This document shows, one piece after another, positions 1-13,407 of a stretch of DNA of 64,000 nt (positions within the stretch are counted from its first letter, which is position 1; each line of letters starts with the position of its first letter). The stretch is from Clitopilus passeckerianus (lineage: Eukaryota > Basidiomycota > Agaricomycetes > Agaricales > Entolomataceae). The position numbers were made by a program, and so were the translations under genes. The notes beneath the pieces are model-generated. The model made no database searches. It had not been told where the DNA came from and was given only the letters and a program-made list of their open reading frames with translations. The stretch spans positions 1,773,812-1,837,811 of the forward strand of contig CALYLX010000142.1 in the NCBI GenBank assembly GCA_944990035.1, given 5' to 3'.

Positions 1-1418
1 GTGACGTCTGGCGTCTTGTGAGTAATTTAAACGCCAGGGTAGGCGCGCGCCTGAACTACAAGCCACCAGCAGTGTAGGTTTGCCTGGTTTTAGCTAGAAA
101 AAGGAGGCATAACTAGAGAAGATCACGCACTAGCGTCGCGAAATTATCCCAAAACCTACGAGTCACGTCATTCTCCAGACACGACTCCCAGGTTTAGTAC
201 CTCAACGTTACTACGAGTTACTCTGAGAGGTACGTTGGTCCGGGCCATGAAATGGCCACGTTTCCGCAAACGTGGATAATCAGGAGGGTTCGCAACGGCC
301 ACATTTGGTCGGCCGAGTGAACGTTCGTGAACGAACGTAATTCGCGTAGTCTCTGAGTACGGCCGAGTGCAAAATTTCGTAGAAAACCCACGGATAACCT
401 CTTCAAGTAGCTTGGCGAACGGACTATCTGTCTCGTTAAGGGTTGCATCGGCGTTAGCGAGTTTGGGAGAAAACTTCGTATTCCCGTTCGAGTAACCTGA
501 AGAGCCCGGAACTGGACTGCGTTGCCATGAGTCCGAGCACGGGGATTTACTGACTGAACATGATCGCCCTCATCCCTGAACAGGAAAGCTCTGGGGTGAA
601 AAAATATGGGGTAAACGAGGCTATAATTGCCGCCGGGACGTGTTTAGGCGCTTTCAGCGAATAATTCCGCGAAGGTCCGGGGTCAAAGAAAACATACCGG
701 AGTGACGAAGTTATGACATTATGAGCGTTCGGAGTGAGCTTTTGGGGCCAGAATCAGGCGGGCCTCAAGGTAAAATCTCTTCAGAACTGTTCCCAGTATG
801 AGTTCATCCCGCTAACCTCGTTGAACCCGGCAATATCTCGAGTTGAGAGCGACTTTTCAAGCGGGCTCGGAAGCGAAGCCCAGTAGAATGTGTGCCTGTT
901 TCCCCGCACTGTCAAGCGAGTAGGCGATGCATTCCGGAATGTCAGAGTTGCCTTGGTTCGTGGGCTTTGAGCAACGAATGAGGGAATATGGCGCGTCCAT
1001 TACGCTGTCAATACGGAAACAGAATGGAAAATTCGTCTTCATTTTATTCCGTGTTGCCGTTAACTGAGTTTGAGCACAGCAAAGGCCGTAGAATTGAGAT
1101 CATGTGACTGGACGGATATGCACCGTTTGACTTGCCGTTTGAACGTTTTTTCATGAAACTGATCCATGGTCCGAAAGTTCAGAATTTGTAGGCACGTTAA
1201 GGGCCAAAGAAAGCCAGAAACTAGCATCCGAAATGCAGTCTAATTTCAGAGTTTTGTCCGGAACTCGTGTTGAATCCACAAAAGTAAACAAATCGAACTT
1301 ACATTATAAAGGTCGACCCCAATTTCACTTGATCGATACCGGTTTTCCGTTTTCACGTCCATCTCTCCCATTTTTGCATTCTCGCCGTTGCTGAACGCAT
1401 CGGTCAACCAAAAGTACA
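1..1418. other. Upstream region of the glutamate dehydrogenase gene
   Basis: No open frame here looks like protein and no RNA gene is recognised. The last 150 bases probably hold the promoter of the downstream gene: a TATA-like motif tataaa lies at 1305-1310, about 110 bases before its ATG. A short perfect palindrome sits at 321-338. The left part could be the 3' flank of a gene outside the window. Confidence 0.4.
321..338. repeat. 18-nt perfect palindrome, 8-bp arms
   Basis: The arm acgttcgt at 321-328 is repeated in inverted form, acgaacgt, at 331-338, with two bases between. It is the size of a dimeric transcription-factor site, but it lies more than 1 kb upstream of the nearest gene start, so a role is speculative. 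Confidence 0.5.
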
Positions 1419-4400
1419 ATGTCGACAACACCATCAACACCGCTCAGCGCGGCGCGCATAGATCCTAGTTTACTCTCAGCAGCTAGTCGTAATGGTAGCG
1501 ATACATCGCTCAATCGCGTTAAGAACCTTCCCGGATACACCACACCAGTCTTCAAAGGCAAGGACGAACAACGAGCGCTCGTCGAGAAAGAGGTTGCGGC
1601 AAAGGTCCGGTCAACGCCTGACATCATCTCGACGCGGTTCGCTTAACTAACACCCATTGTACAGGGCTTTATCCCTCGCGAGCTTGTGGCCAACGAAGTT
1701 CAATGGTTCTACGAGCACCTCGGTATCGACGATACCTACTTCGAAAAGGAAGATCGTACTGTCATCTCAGACCACATCATTGCACTATTCGGTGCCAAGA
1801 TTTTAGCCTACACCAAGCATGATCCTAGCCAGCTGGTGATTGATCTTGAGAAGATTGACGAGAATGGCGCAACATTCATTCATACCAGTCCTCCGGGGTT
1901 GACCGTCAATGAAGGTCCTGGTTCCAAATGCGAAGCACTGTAAGTACTCTGATATAGTCGTTATGATTCCTCATTGACGAAAACTTCGCCTTTAGCATCG
2001 ACGAGAAATTCTTCGACCAATCCTCGCCCGAGAATGCATTCCGCCTGGAAACCTTCCGTTCTGCTGGGTCGGTTTCCGCAACAGCTTCTCAACAGCTCCG
2101 ATGCTACTTCGTCTCGAAGTGCAACCTGCCACCTCCCCCGGCTGACTCTACTGCCAAGACTGACATTCGAACGGTCTCCGATCCCGTGTTTTTGCAAAAG
2201 GCCACTCAGAACACGCTGGACATCTACCAGAATGTATGCATTTATTCCCTACTAGACCGAACTCTTACTTATGTCTATAATCAGGTTATGTGGAACGTTG
2301 AGACCCGTTATGGGCCAGTCATAGAAGTCTTTGAGGTTGAAGGCACTCGCGAACGTCGCCTCGTCATTGGCTACAAGATGGGTGGTACCAACAAGTTCTT
2401 CAGCGCCCTCTCCAATCTCTATCACTTCTATTCCCTGTACTCGACGCGTAAATACGTTGGTACGCCTATTTTGTTCATTTCGTTTTCTTTCACTTAATCG
2501 TGCTTTGCAGAGCAATTCTCGAACGGGATCACCATCATCTCACTGTATCTCAGGCCATTGCCTGATGACACCGTTGCACCTCCCATCGAACATTCGATCT
2601 TCCAAGTCATGAAGGAGGCTTCGCTTCTCTTCTGTCTGCCAGACAACCCATACTTCTTGTCAAAGGGACATGCTGTTCAGGAAGCCACCTACGCTTGTAC
2701 GTTCCTTGCTTTTATTTTCTGAGGCTCCAACTGAAGTTCTCTGCCCAGACTCCGGTTGGATCTTCGCCCAACACTTCTGTAACCGATTGGGCCCTGCATA
2801 CCTCCAGCTCAAGAACGTCCTTAATGAGAATGACCCTACCCATGCCGAGGTGCTCAACAACATCAAGCGTCGCTTCCGTGAGGAGACCTTCACTCGCGAG
2901 AGTATCGCCGAGGTCATCCATGCATACCCTGATTTGGTAAGGCTTGCTTATATGCGGTCAAACTGGGTTTGCTCACTCTTCATAGATTCGTCTGCTCTAC
3001 GTCAACTTCGCAATGACGCATTATCCTGGATCTGAGGAGGCGCAGTTGATGCCTACCTTGTCCTACCAACGTCTGCAGACCATCCAGCCCTTGACTGATG
3101 AGGAGCTGTACGACAAGATTCGCAGGACCGTCACGAACAAACATGAGCTGCAAGTTCTGGAGAGCTTCTTGATCTTCAATAAGTATGGGTTTTGACTCGT
3201 TCCCGCTACCCACACATGCTCATCCTTCTTGTAGGAATGTCCTCAAGACGAACTTCTACCAGCCAACTAAGGTTGCATTGTCCTTCCGCCTTGCACCCGA
3301 ATTCCTTCCCGAGATCGAGTACCCGAAGAAGCCCTTCGGCATGTTCTTCGTCATTGGTAAGGCTTGCATAAGTTATATACGTGATTGACGAGACTAAAGC
3401 GTTATCAGGAAACGAATTCAGAGGATTCCACATCCGCTTCCGAGATGTCGCTCGAGGCGGTATTCGACTCGTCAGGTCCCGCAACAAGGAGAACTATTCG
3501 ATTAACCAGCGCATGTTGTTCGACGAGAACTACGCTCTTGCTTCCACCCAGAACCTCAAGAACAAGGACATCCCAGAAGGTGGTGCTAAAGGAACCATTT
3601 TGCCCTCGCTTGGTGCCAACCCTCGTCGCTGCTTCGAGAAATACGTTGATGTGAGCATTCTCATGTGGCCGCCCTCTACAAGTGCTCATGCGTCATTGTT
3701 TTTAGGCGATCGTCGATCTACTTATTCCTGGCCAGACCCCTGGCATTAAAGAGCGATTGGTGGATCATTACGGGAAGCCAGAGATCTTGTTCTTCGGTCC
3801 GGACGAGGGTACTGCAGACATGATGGACTGGGCTGCTTGTATGTATCTGGGGCTGAGTGATCTACGTTTCCATACTGATCTATCTTCTGAACAGTGCATG
3901 CTCGTGAGAGAGGCGCGGACACTTGGTGGAAGTCGTTTACCACCGGCAAGAGTGCCGCTGCGTTGGGAGGTATTCCGCATGATACCTACGGCATGACCTC
4001 GAGGTCTATCCGCCAATATGTGCTTGGCATCTACAAACAACTCGGCCTTAGGGAGAAGGATATCACGAAGGTGCAGACTGGTGGGCCAGATGGTGATCTT
4101 GGATCGAGTGAGTGCTTTCGGATGCGCCTGATATTCTACAGCACATGCTAATATGAATCGTAGACGAGATCTTACTTTCAAGCGATAAAACCGTGGCTAT
4201 CATCGACGGCAGCGGTGTTCTCGCAGATCCTGCTGGGATCAACCGCGAGGAGCTTACTCGTCTTGCTAAACTCCGCATACCCGTCGGAAACTTCGACACA
4301 TCGAAGCTCAGCAAGGATGGATACCTTGTTAGGGTCGAGGATCAAGACCTCAAGCTTCCTTGTAAGAAACCAATACTCATGTATGATGGCTGCTTGCTGA

Positions 4401-5291
4401 TCAGCCCTGTTAGCTGGAGAAATCGTCATTGACGGCACAGACTTCAGGAATGGCGCCCACTTACGCTTCAAGGCGGATCTCTTCGTACCTTGCGGTGGCA
4501 GGTAAATGTTCCTCTTTGATTTGACTTTCTTGTTGATGCTTACTATGTTTCTTCAAGACCTGAAGCCGTGAACATCTCTAACGTTGCTGCATTAGTCGAC
4601 ACTGAGGGAAAGCCTCATTTCAAGTACATCGTCGAGGGCGCCAATCTCTTCTTTACTCAGCAAGCACGTCTTCATCTCGAGAAGCGCAAGGTTGTCCTCT
4701 TCAAGGACTCCAGCGCCAACAAGGGTGGAGTTACCAGTTCCTCACTAGAAGTCTTGGCCGGTCTAGCGCTTGACACCGACGAGTACACCAACCTCATGAT
4801 CTTCAAGGACAACAAGCCGTCGCAGTTCTACCTTAACTATGTCGAGGATGTCCAGGAGAAGATCGCTGAAAATGCCGCTGCTGAGTTCTTGTGCATCTGG
4901 CGCGAGCATGCACGCTTGAACGGAGCTAAGCCTCGTTCGACCATTTCTGACGAGCTCTCATCCACCCTCAACGACCTGCAAGCAGAGCTGGAGGCATCAG
5001 ATCTTTTCGACGATCTTCCCAGCCGGAAAGGCGTCATGCAACGAGCCATTCCTGAGACTCTCGTCAAGGAAGTCGGTCTCGACAAGCTGCTTGAGAGGCT
5101 ACCCATCACTTACCAGAAGGCACTCTTCTCCAGCTACGTCAGTTCCCACTTCGTGAGTATTTCAGCTTCCTTTGAGGGGATTGCCGCTTACATACTCTCT
5201 GCAGATTTACAAGTACGGCGTCAATGCATCGAGCGTCGATTTCTTCCACTTTGCACGCGACCTCAGCCAACCTCTTACTGGCAAAAACTAA
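1419..5291 (+). CDS. GDH2: NAD-specific glutamate dehydrogenase (large fungal type)
   Basis: Oxidative deamination of glutamate to 2-oxoglutarate and ammonium with NAD+, normally used when glutamate is a carbon or nitrogen source; cytosolic or mitochondrial in fungi. The spliced product is roughly 1,000 residues, as expected for the large Gdh2 type, with about ten short introns. Conserved blocks appear in order: an N-terminal regulatory half, then RDVARGGIRLVRSR, the substrate/catalytic loop PEGGAKGTI, GPDEGTADMMDWAA, a GGIPHDTYGMTSRSIRQYV segment, LFVPCGGRPEAVN and VEGANLFFTQQARLHLE in the NAD-binding half, ending SQPLTGKN then a stop. The start ATG at 1419 opens a Ser/Thr-rich leader MSTTPSTPLSAARID. 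All exons I read join in frame without lesions, unlike several other genes here. Identification is secure; exact exon borders are approximate. Confidence 0.93.
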
Positions 5292-5545
5292 TCATCTGCA
5301 TTTCTTTTTGGGCTTATCTCCACCGCATATCCCTTCGCATAAAGCATCATTAACAGTGGATAAATGTACAATATAATACTTGAACCAATTCAATGGACTC
5401 TTTACTTTTCCTCCGAACAATGAAAATCTTGTCAATGTCATGATCTATGATTATTCATCGGATAGTTGGTCTGTCGGAATTCGGATGCATCGCCTGACAT
5501 CTACCGCAACATTGACCACTTTGAGATTGCAGATAAAGGACATTC

Positions 5546-7185
5546 ATGGCATCTCTCAACGAACATAAACCAACTGCTGGCTCCTTACTGGACAACTTAA
5601 AGGGAAAAAGCTCAGACTTCGACGAAATTCCGGTCATGTAGGTCTATTCTGTGACCCGGCCTCTTGGATCAGGAGAGCAATAACCTCTGTGTCCGTCCAA
5701 AAAGCGATCTGCAGGAACTGCAAGATAACATAGACGGACTGTCTGCAAAGGTCAGGGACGCATGTGTAAATGTAAGTCATGGTCACTCAAACATTTGTCG
5801 AGACCCCATTCCCCATTTTTATCGTGTGAGCTCACCTGTTTTCCCGACATGAGGTGGGGTTCTTTTACGGTAGGAGTCTATAGCCCATGCGGTTGGTGGC
5901 GGCATCTCAGGCCAGCTTGTGCCTTTGACTATTCATAGTGAAGAACCATGACATACCTGATCATGTCATTTCGAATACCGTGGAAGCTGGGAAACGCTTC
6001 TTTGCTCAATCTCTCGAGTCGAAAATGGAGGTATGGTGCTCCGCATATGCCGTGTGTGCTCGCCACACCCTAAACATGTCTAGATTGACATCCGGAAAAG
6101 TGAGAATTTCAAGGGCTATACGGCCCTCTTACAAGAGAACGTTGATCCCGCTGGCCTCGGGGATATGCACGAGGCATTCGATATAGGATGGGAGAGCGAG
6201 AGTGCTTCAGCCACAGGAGATATGTACGGACACAACCTCTGGCCGCGGGACCTGCTCGGGTTTAAGGAGCCTGTCGCCACATACTAGTGTGTTACTCACT
6301 TAGCTCGTTCCGTGGAATGCGCTTTGACCTCTCCAGCCATCATGCTATCCGCCTAGGAAAAACTCTGTTTTCACTCTTCGCCCTCGCCTTGGACCTTCCG
6401 AAGGACTTTTTCGAGGATAAAGTTTGGCTTCCAGCCAACATCACATAATTTGTGTTAATTCTCCTCCCTACCTGTCAGATCACAAGGCCAGCAGCAATCA
6501 TGCGCCTGTTGCACTATCCTCCTCAGCCACCATCAGTGAAATTGAACGACAGGCAGATAGGTATTGGGGCACATACAGAGTAGGTCATTTGTATTCCTTC
6601 ACTATGATATGAACGCGAACCCGTTTGTCCAGTTATGAGGCAAGTCCTTCGATTGAACCCTCGTGTCTTCATTCATTCACGAACCTCCATTAAAGTGCTT
6701 CACGATTCTTTGGCAAGATGACGTCGGGGGTCTTCAAGTCCAAAATACAAATGGTAAATGGATCGGTGCAAATCCCATCCCAGGCACCTTGGTAATCAAG
6801 TATGTTGCCTAGAATCTCGTATTCGATTCCGGTCTTGACATTACTAGCCTCGGAGATCAATTTGCTCGCTGGACAAGTGAGAACATGAGGCCTTAAATTT
6901 TCAACTCCCATTCAATGATTACTGCTCAGATGATGTCTTCAAGTCTACACCCCACCGTGCCATCAATCGGTCGGGGGAAGAGAGGTATTCTATACCCTTG
7001 TTTTTCGGCACGGATTACGACGTTCCCCTAATCGTAAGTTGCTTTGGTTTGTCGCTTTGCCTCAAGCCGGGCTCAAATATTACTAGCCTATACCTACATG
7101 TGTTTCTGCCGATCGACCTGCGAAGTATGAGGTGGTAACCGCGGGGGAATATGTTAAATCACGCCTAGCTGCAACCTACGTGTGA
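5546..7185 (+). CDS. 2-oxoglutarate/Fe(II)-dependent oxygenase (isopenicillin N synthase-like)
   Basis: Non-heme iron oxygenase that would use O2 and 2-oxoglutarate on a small molecule; the substrate cannot be told. Spliced blocks include the DIOX_N-type VGFFYVKNHDIP, MHEAFDIGWE, GKTLFSLFALALDLP, and the core RQIGIGAHTDYE followed by CFTILWQDDVGGLQV. Iron ligands are the His and Asp of HTD and a distal His in STPHRAINRSG; the 2-oxoglutarate Arg is in RYSIPLFF. It ends EYVKSRLAATYV. Two features are unusual: a 16-nt micro-exon (5854-5869) encodes VGFFY, and the intron after HTDYE has a GC donor (6640-6695, gcaagt...aag). The first intron, near 5637-5680, could not be spliced cleanly by eye. 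Family assignment is firm, function open. Confidence 0.82.
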
Positions 7186-8627
7186 CCCATGTAGATTCTA
7201 GACGTTGATCTCATCCTCTGTTAATTCTACTGATTTCGGTGCCCTCTGAGGCTTGCTGAACATCAGATCTGCCAAGAAATATGTGGCGCTGCCTGTCAAT
7301 CGATCAGGATCATGATAAATGTAGTCGAGGGCGATATGATCATAGAATACCCCATGTATGACTTATTTCGCTCGATTCTGACCAATCAGTATCATAATCT
7401 GTTTATTTCAAACACGTGTCAGTGGCATTGACCGTCTGCCAGACGTGTATGATAGAGTTCAGCGGCAGATTTATGTCAGGGCGGGTCCGAGGAGAGTCGT
7501 AAGTGAACGGTTCCTAGTGTCCAAAGCCAATCCGGCAGAAGGTTACTATCAGTTCCGTCACACGTCAGGCAGCTTGCACACCCCAGCTACCCCAATGATG
7601 CTAGATGTGGGCGAGAGACCACTATGCGGCACATTGTTCCGTTGAGCACGAGGAACATCGAGGTTGCAACTCTTGAGCTATAGACACCTGATCTCCACAT
7701 TTTAGTCTGCGCCACCGTTCTGCACTACAACAAACGTTTAGGTAAAGGGTCATATCGACCATGAGAATTGTGTAGAAGATCTTCAAGCCTGTGGCCTTAG
7801 TTCGGTTGGTGATCCAATCTGAAAGAAGATGGCCACACAGACGCCTCCTCATGCTCGTCCGGAAATTAGCACCAGTTACGGTATTGTGAGAAGAGGTAGA
7901 GGTACTGTAGTTCCTGAAGAATCCCGGTCGGCATACTCAAACAGCATCAATGTTTTTGGTCAAGTAACATCAGAATTGGTGACTGCATAAGCGACTTGAC
8001 CCGTCTTCCTGGTTCAGAAATGCATCAATTCGCGATATCCTGACAACCATCCTCTTGGATGTCCATGTCTTCAGTTCACCTCCAAGGCACCGATCGTGAA
8101 ACGTTGACTATGTTGCGCCTTACCCGTCGTGGGTGATCCGACTGCCCACATGATGCTGCCCATCTCGAGTCCTTGCAGGGCCTCCTGATCGCTGTTAACA
8201 ATGGACCTGGCTGGTCGGGAATGCCATCCTCGAAGGACCACTGGCCTGCTGGTTCTTTTCCGAGATTCGCTTCTTTATCCCACACGGTGGTAAAGGGTTG
8301 GCGACTTCTTGAGCAACTAGGAATGCAGGATCTTTCTCCTGTACTGCGTTTCGTGAGTTTGATCTGCTGGAACCCTTTCTATATGGTTCTACTTTGTGTG
8401 TCCCCGGCAGGCGACCGACGGCACATGTCATCAATCCCTAAGGGTCTAAGTAATCTGTTACAAGCCGCTACGCTCTCCAAATCTCTATATAAGTACTACC
8501 AGATCTGGATGAGCTCCCCTGGTTTAATTACCTCCCTCCAAAAGACTCCACCGGTTCCTCTTCCCCTCTTCGTCGGTCTACTCCATCAGACCTTGCTGTA
8601 AACTCCTAGGATTTTGCCTCGACTACG
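7186..8627. other. Unassigned region with two weak ORFs
   Basis: No recognisable domain on either strand. A 66-codon frame at 7445-7645 (+) and a 142-codon frame at 8173-8601 (+) are open, but neither resembles a family I know. The second runs almost to the next gene and covers its likely promoter, so it is probably fortuitous. A TATA-like tatataag lies at 8486-8493. The 7445 frame contains a protein-like stretch (residues 20-50) and could be one exon of an undetected gene. Confidence 0.3.
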
Positions 8628-9893
8628 ATGAATACACCTTCACCATCGACGCTCTTTTCCTCCGAGCTCTCGGATATCGATTACCCAGCATCGCCCTTCG
8701 GACCTTCGTTGTCAGATAACCTCTTCAGCCCGCTCAGTCCCCTCAACGTATTCAATGTGAAAGGCCTGATTGCCGTAGTTACCGGTGGTGGAACCGGTGA
8801 GTGTAGTTCTGGCTTGTCAAAGAGTCGACGTTTTGACATGTATAGGGATTGGGCTGATGATGGCTACCGCCCTCGAGAATAACGGTGCCGTCGTCTACAT
8901 TCTGGGACGTCGTGTGGATGTCTTGACAAAAGCATCCAATGAGAATAATGTAAGTGCTTGTTGTGGGATCATCCTCAGCCGTCTCTTATACCAGCCTCTA
9001 GAAATTCGGGAACATAATACCTCTCGAATGCGATATCACCTCGAGAGAGTGCCTGCTGACCGTCGTGGAAGAGATTACGAGAAGACATGGCTACATCAAT
9101 CTACTCGTCAATAATGCTGGTGTCGCTCGCAACCTTTATGCACATCCCTTACCAGGCCCTACACATGCCTATGCTCCAAACCCCAATGCACCTCCATCGC
9201 CTCCCAATTCGCCTCCTTCAGAGCCCAAGATGCCAAGCATCAAAGCCTTCCAAAATGCCCTCTGGGACACGGGATCACCGGAAGATTTCGCTGATACCTT
9301 TGCAACAAACGTCACCGCCATATATTACACGACTGTGGCTTTCTTGGACCTGTTACATCAAGGGAACATTCGACAGCATAAAAATGCTGAGCTACCTCCT
9401 GCCACCGGGCTTCCACGACCGCCATATCATACGTCACAGGTACTCTCTGTGTCTTCCTCGGGTTCCTTCAGGCTTGATGCCAAGATCCTCTCGCCGTCAT
9501 ATACATTGTCAAAGATTGCCTGCACGCACTTGGGTAAACTCCTGGCCAACTTGTTGGCACCATGGGGATCAGGAGTAACGTTCTCGCACCGGGTGTTTGG
9601 CCCAGCGGTGAGTCGGACTCAGTGATATGCTATCTGGTCTCCAGTGAGCTCACGTCCTATCAGAAATGACTAACAGCCTTATTGGGAGTTCCGCCAAAAA
9701 CTTGATCCCAACGCGTTGGCAGATTCAGTGCCGCTGCGCCGTACGGGGACGACGGAGGTAAGAGTTTTCCTTGCAACACGGGAAATCGCAATCTCATTCT
9801 TGTCAGGATATGGCTGGGACAATTTTATTCCTTGCCAGTCGAGCAGGCGCGTACGTCAATGGTGCCGTCTGGTTAGTAGATGGGGGAGGATAG
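8628..9893 (+). CDS. Short-chain dehydrogenase/reductase, frame broken near the 3' end
   Basis: NAD(P)-dependent oxidoreductase of the classical SDR fold; substrate unknown. The product of about 330 residues starts with a Ser/Pro-rich leader, then the cofactor motif TGGGTGIG (joined across the intron at about 8796-8846), VNNAGVARN, and the active site with Ser in SVSSSGSFR and YTLSK (the Tyr-x-x-x-Lys pair). The C-terminus is LFLASRAGAYVNGAVWLVDGGG followed by a stop at 9891-9893. To keep homology the frame must shift by one base at the G4 run 9564-9567 (giving APWGIRSNVLAPGVWPS) and again near 9677 (giving PYWEFRQKLDPNAL). Both are missing-base shifts, so the gene is either a recent pseudogene or the sequence has indel errors. 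A TATA-like motif lies about 135 bases upstream of the ATG. Confidence 0.8.
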
Positions 9894-10437
9894 GTTGCGT
9901 CCCAAGTAGTTACTAGGAGGGTTTACGGAGGCCATTCAATTATTTCACTAACTATCTACCCAGGAAAAGTACGCATCTATAATACCCTGATCCACTATGT
10001 AATGTAGCCTTATTCATGATATCTCGAACTTGAACGGCATATGGATCTGTTGGGGACCGATCAACTGAGTACTCTGTGTAATGAGTAATATAAATCAGGG
10101 ATGCTCGCCCATTATGATATCAGAGCTTTCTCGATGTTTCATATGCTAGAGAAAAGACATCTTCAGTCCGTTGCTTGATAGCTCTCTACAAGCTTGTCAA
10201 GCTAACCTGGACCGGTACTCGGTCCGTCTTTAGCCGACAAATCACGCTTGCCACGTGAAGCTCTCTCGATTTGTCATCAAAAACGCGATCTGCTTGAGCA
10301 AGCAAGCACGAGCACGATAGTTTTCAAGCCAGGGACTGCTAATCATTCTGTCATCTAGATTCTTCAGCCGTGCCCTTTTAAGGAGCACTATACCCTTTGC
10401 TGCATCTGCCCCAGTTGCTCTAAAGAAATCTCATACG
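9894..10437. other. Intergenic region, promoter side of thioredoxin reductase
   Basis: No open frame or RNA gene recognised. It contains the SDR 3' flank and the upstream region of the thioredoxin reductase gene. I see no clear repeat or regulatory palindrome. Confidence 0.4.
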
Positions 10438-11716
<1,279 letters not shown>

Positions 11717-12093
11717 ATTTATCATACTAAATTAGAATTTTTAACGGAATATTGTATTGAATTTCATTGATCAAAGGGATGTAGTGTTGCTTAAACTGCC
11801 AACTTGCGGCATAGCCGGTAATGTGGGTCTTGTCATGCTGCGCACACAAGGAATGCTTCTGCCTGCGGTGGGGTCTGCGCAGGGTCTGCCAATTATTTCC
11901 AAAGATTCGGACCAAGTGGAGGACGGCAGGCGCGCTGAGCTGCGTCAAGCTGTGCATGACTAATTAAAGGTCCGACACGGGAATAGCCGATCACTCTGTT
12001 GGCAGACATCCTGAGGGAGTTCGTCGACACGTCCAACCACTAGCAAACGCCTTTCGACAAGCTCGACTTGTAATCTCATATCTTTATCCTATA
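11717..12093. other. Intergenic region between TRR1 and VMA3
   Basis: About 380 bases with no supported gene. The first 100 bases are AT-rich and are the likely 3' untranslated and polyadenylation region of TRR1; the rest should hold the promoter of the V-ATPase gene. No repeat was seen. Confidence 0.4.
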
Positions 12094-13027
12094 ATGCCGT
12101 CCGACCTTTGCCCAGTTTACGCTCCCTTCTTCAGTGCTTTGGTACGTCTTTCCAACATTCAATCCGTTTAGGCACCCATGTTGACTCCGGAATGGTAGGG
12201 TTGCACCAGCGCTATCGTCTTCACTTGTGAGTATTTGTAGCAGAATATGGATTTCCGAGCTACTTGGAAGGAACAAAAGAGAGATGGTTGCTAATATGAG
12301 GTTTGGGATAACAGCGATAGGTGCAAGGTATGACTATTGGTACTGCGCAGTTCGATTCAAACGTTGAACGCTCTCTTCAGTTATGGAACAGCCAAGTCTG
12401 GTGTTGGCATTTCTGCCATGTCCGTCCTTCGCCCCGACTTGATGATGAAGTGTGTCGTCCCAGTCATCATGGCTGGTATTATTGCCGTACGTCACTACTC
12501 GGATCCCAGGTGTAGCAAGCATTGACGAAGGCTGTTGAAAACGTTAGATTTATGGCTTGGTAGTCTCGGTCCTCATCTCTGCTAGCCGTGAGTAGTGATA
12601 TGCTGGCTTTCCATGAGTTCGTTATCTGACGACAATATTATAGTCAAGGCTGAGATGGCACTTGCAACTGGTTTCATTCAACTCGGTGCTGGTCTCTCTG
12701 TCGGTCTGGCAGGACTTGCAGCTGGTTTTGCTATTGGTATCGTGGGAGACGCTGGCGTGCGAGGAACTGCTCAACAGCCCAGGCTTTTCGTCGGAATGGT
12801 GGGTAGTGACATGCATATACTCAGAATATCTTCGTTGATTATGCCGGGCCCAGATTCTCATTCTCATTTTCGCCGAAGTCTTGGGTTTGTACGGTCTCAT
12901 TGTTGCTCTCATCATGAACGGCAAGGCTCAAGATATCACTGTATGTCATGTTTCACTATACACTATTGGAAACCCTCTGACTTAGTCCGCTTGCTTCCCA
13001 GTGTTAAATGCGTTCTTCGTAGACTAG
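12094..13027 (+). CDS. VMA3: V-type ATPase proteolipid subunit c
   Basis: Rotor-ring subunit of the V0 sector that carries protons across the vacuolar membrane. The product is about 160 residues with four transmembrane helices. It starts [16 protein letters not shown], then [57 protein letters not shown], and the helix-4 block [18 protein letters not shown], whose Glu is the proton-carrying residue of the family. It ends [13 protein letters not shown] and a stop at 13025-13027. The 5' part is finely divided: a 28-nt exon at 12199-12226 and a 13-nt micro-exon at 12315-12327 are both needed to keep the frame. All exons join without lesions. Confidence 0.95.
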
Positions 13028-13407
13028 TTTAGTAAGAAGCATCGGTCTTGCCTGGTCGTATACCAACTTTATGATGCCATAATCGACAAGATGTACTTCA
13101 GCTAGTCATACGTTCTCTTTTGAAGGCATTGATGCAATAATCCTTCTCTTTCGCACTTGTTCTCCCATTCGTTATTACCTGAATTTCGTTGTGCATTGCA
13201 ACCGAGGCTGTTCATTGAACGTACCACCACAACCGATTGGACCGGCTTGAGGTTGCACATCAGTTCTGATTCCGGTCTGCCATGATACCGATTCCCGTCA
13301 GTTTCAACAGCTTGTCGCGAGTTACATATGGCGCTAGTTCGCGAGTCTGATTCTCGTTATATACCTGGGGAACCGGGACATTGTAATTCGCACCGACCTT
13401 GCACACC
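13028..13407. other. Intergenic region between VMA3 and the epoxide hydrolase gene
   Basis: About 380 bases with no supported gene; presumably the 3' end of VMA3 and the promoter of the epoxide hydrolase. A short minus-strand open frame (13260-13463) overlaps the next gene's start and has no homology I recognise. Confidence 0.35.

Noticed and set aside
8173..8601. 142-codon plus-strand ORF upstream of the SDR gene
   Set aside because: No domain, and it covers the likely TATA and promoter region of the next gene; composition looks like chance.
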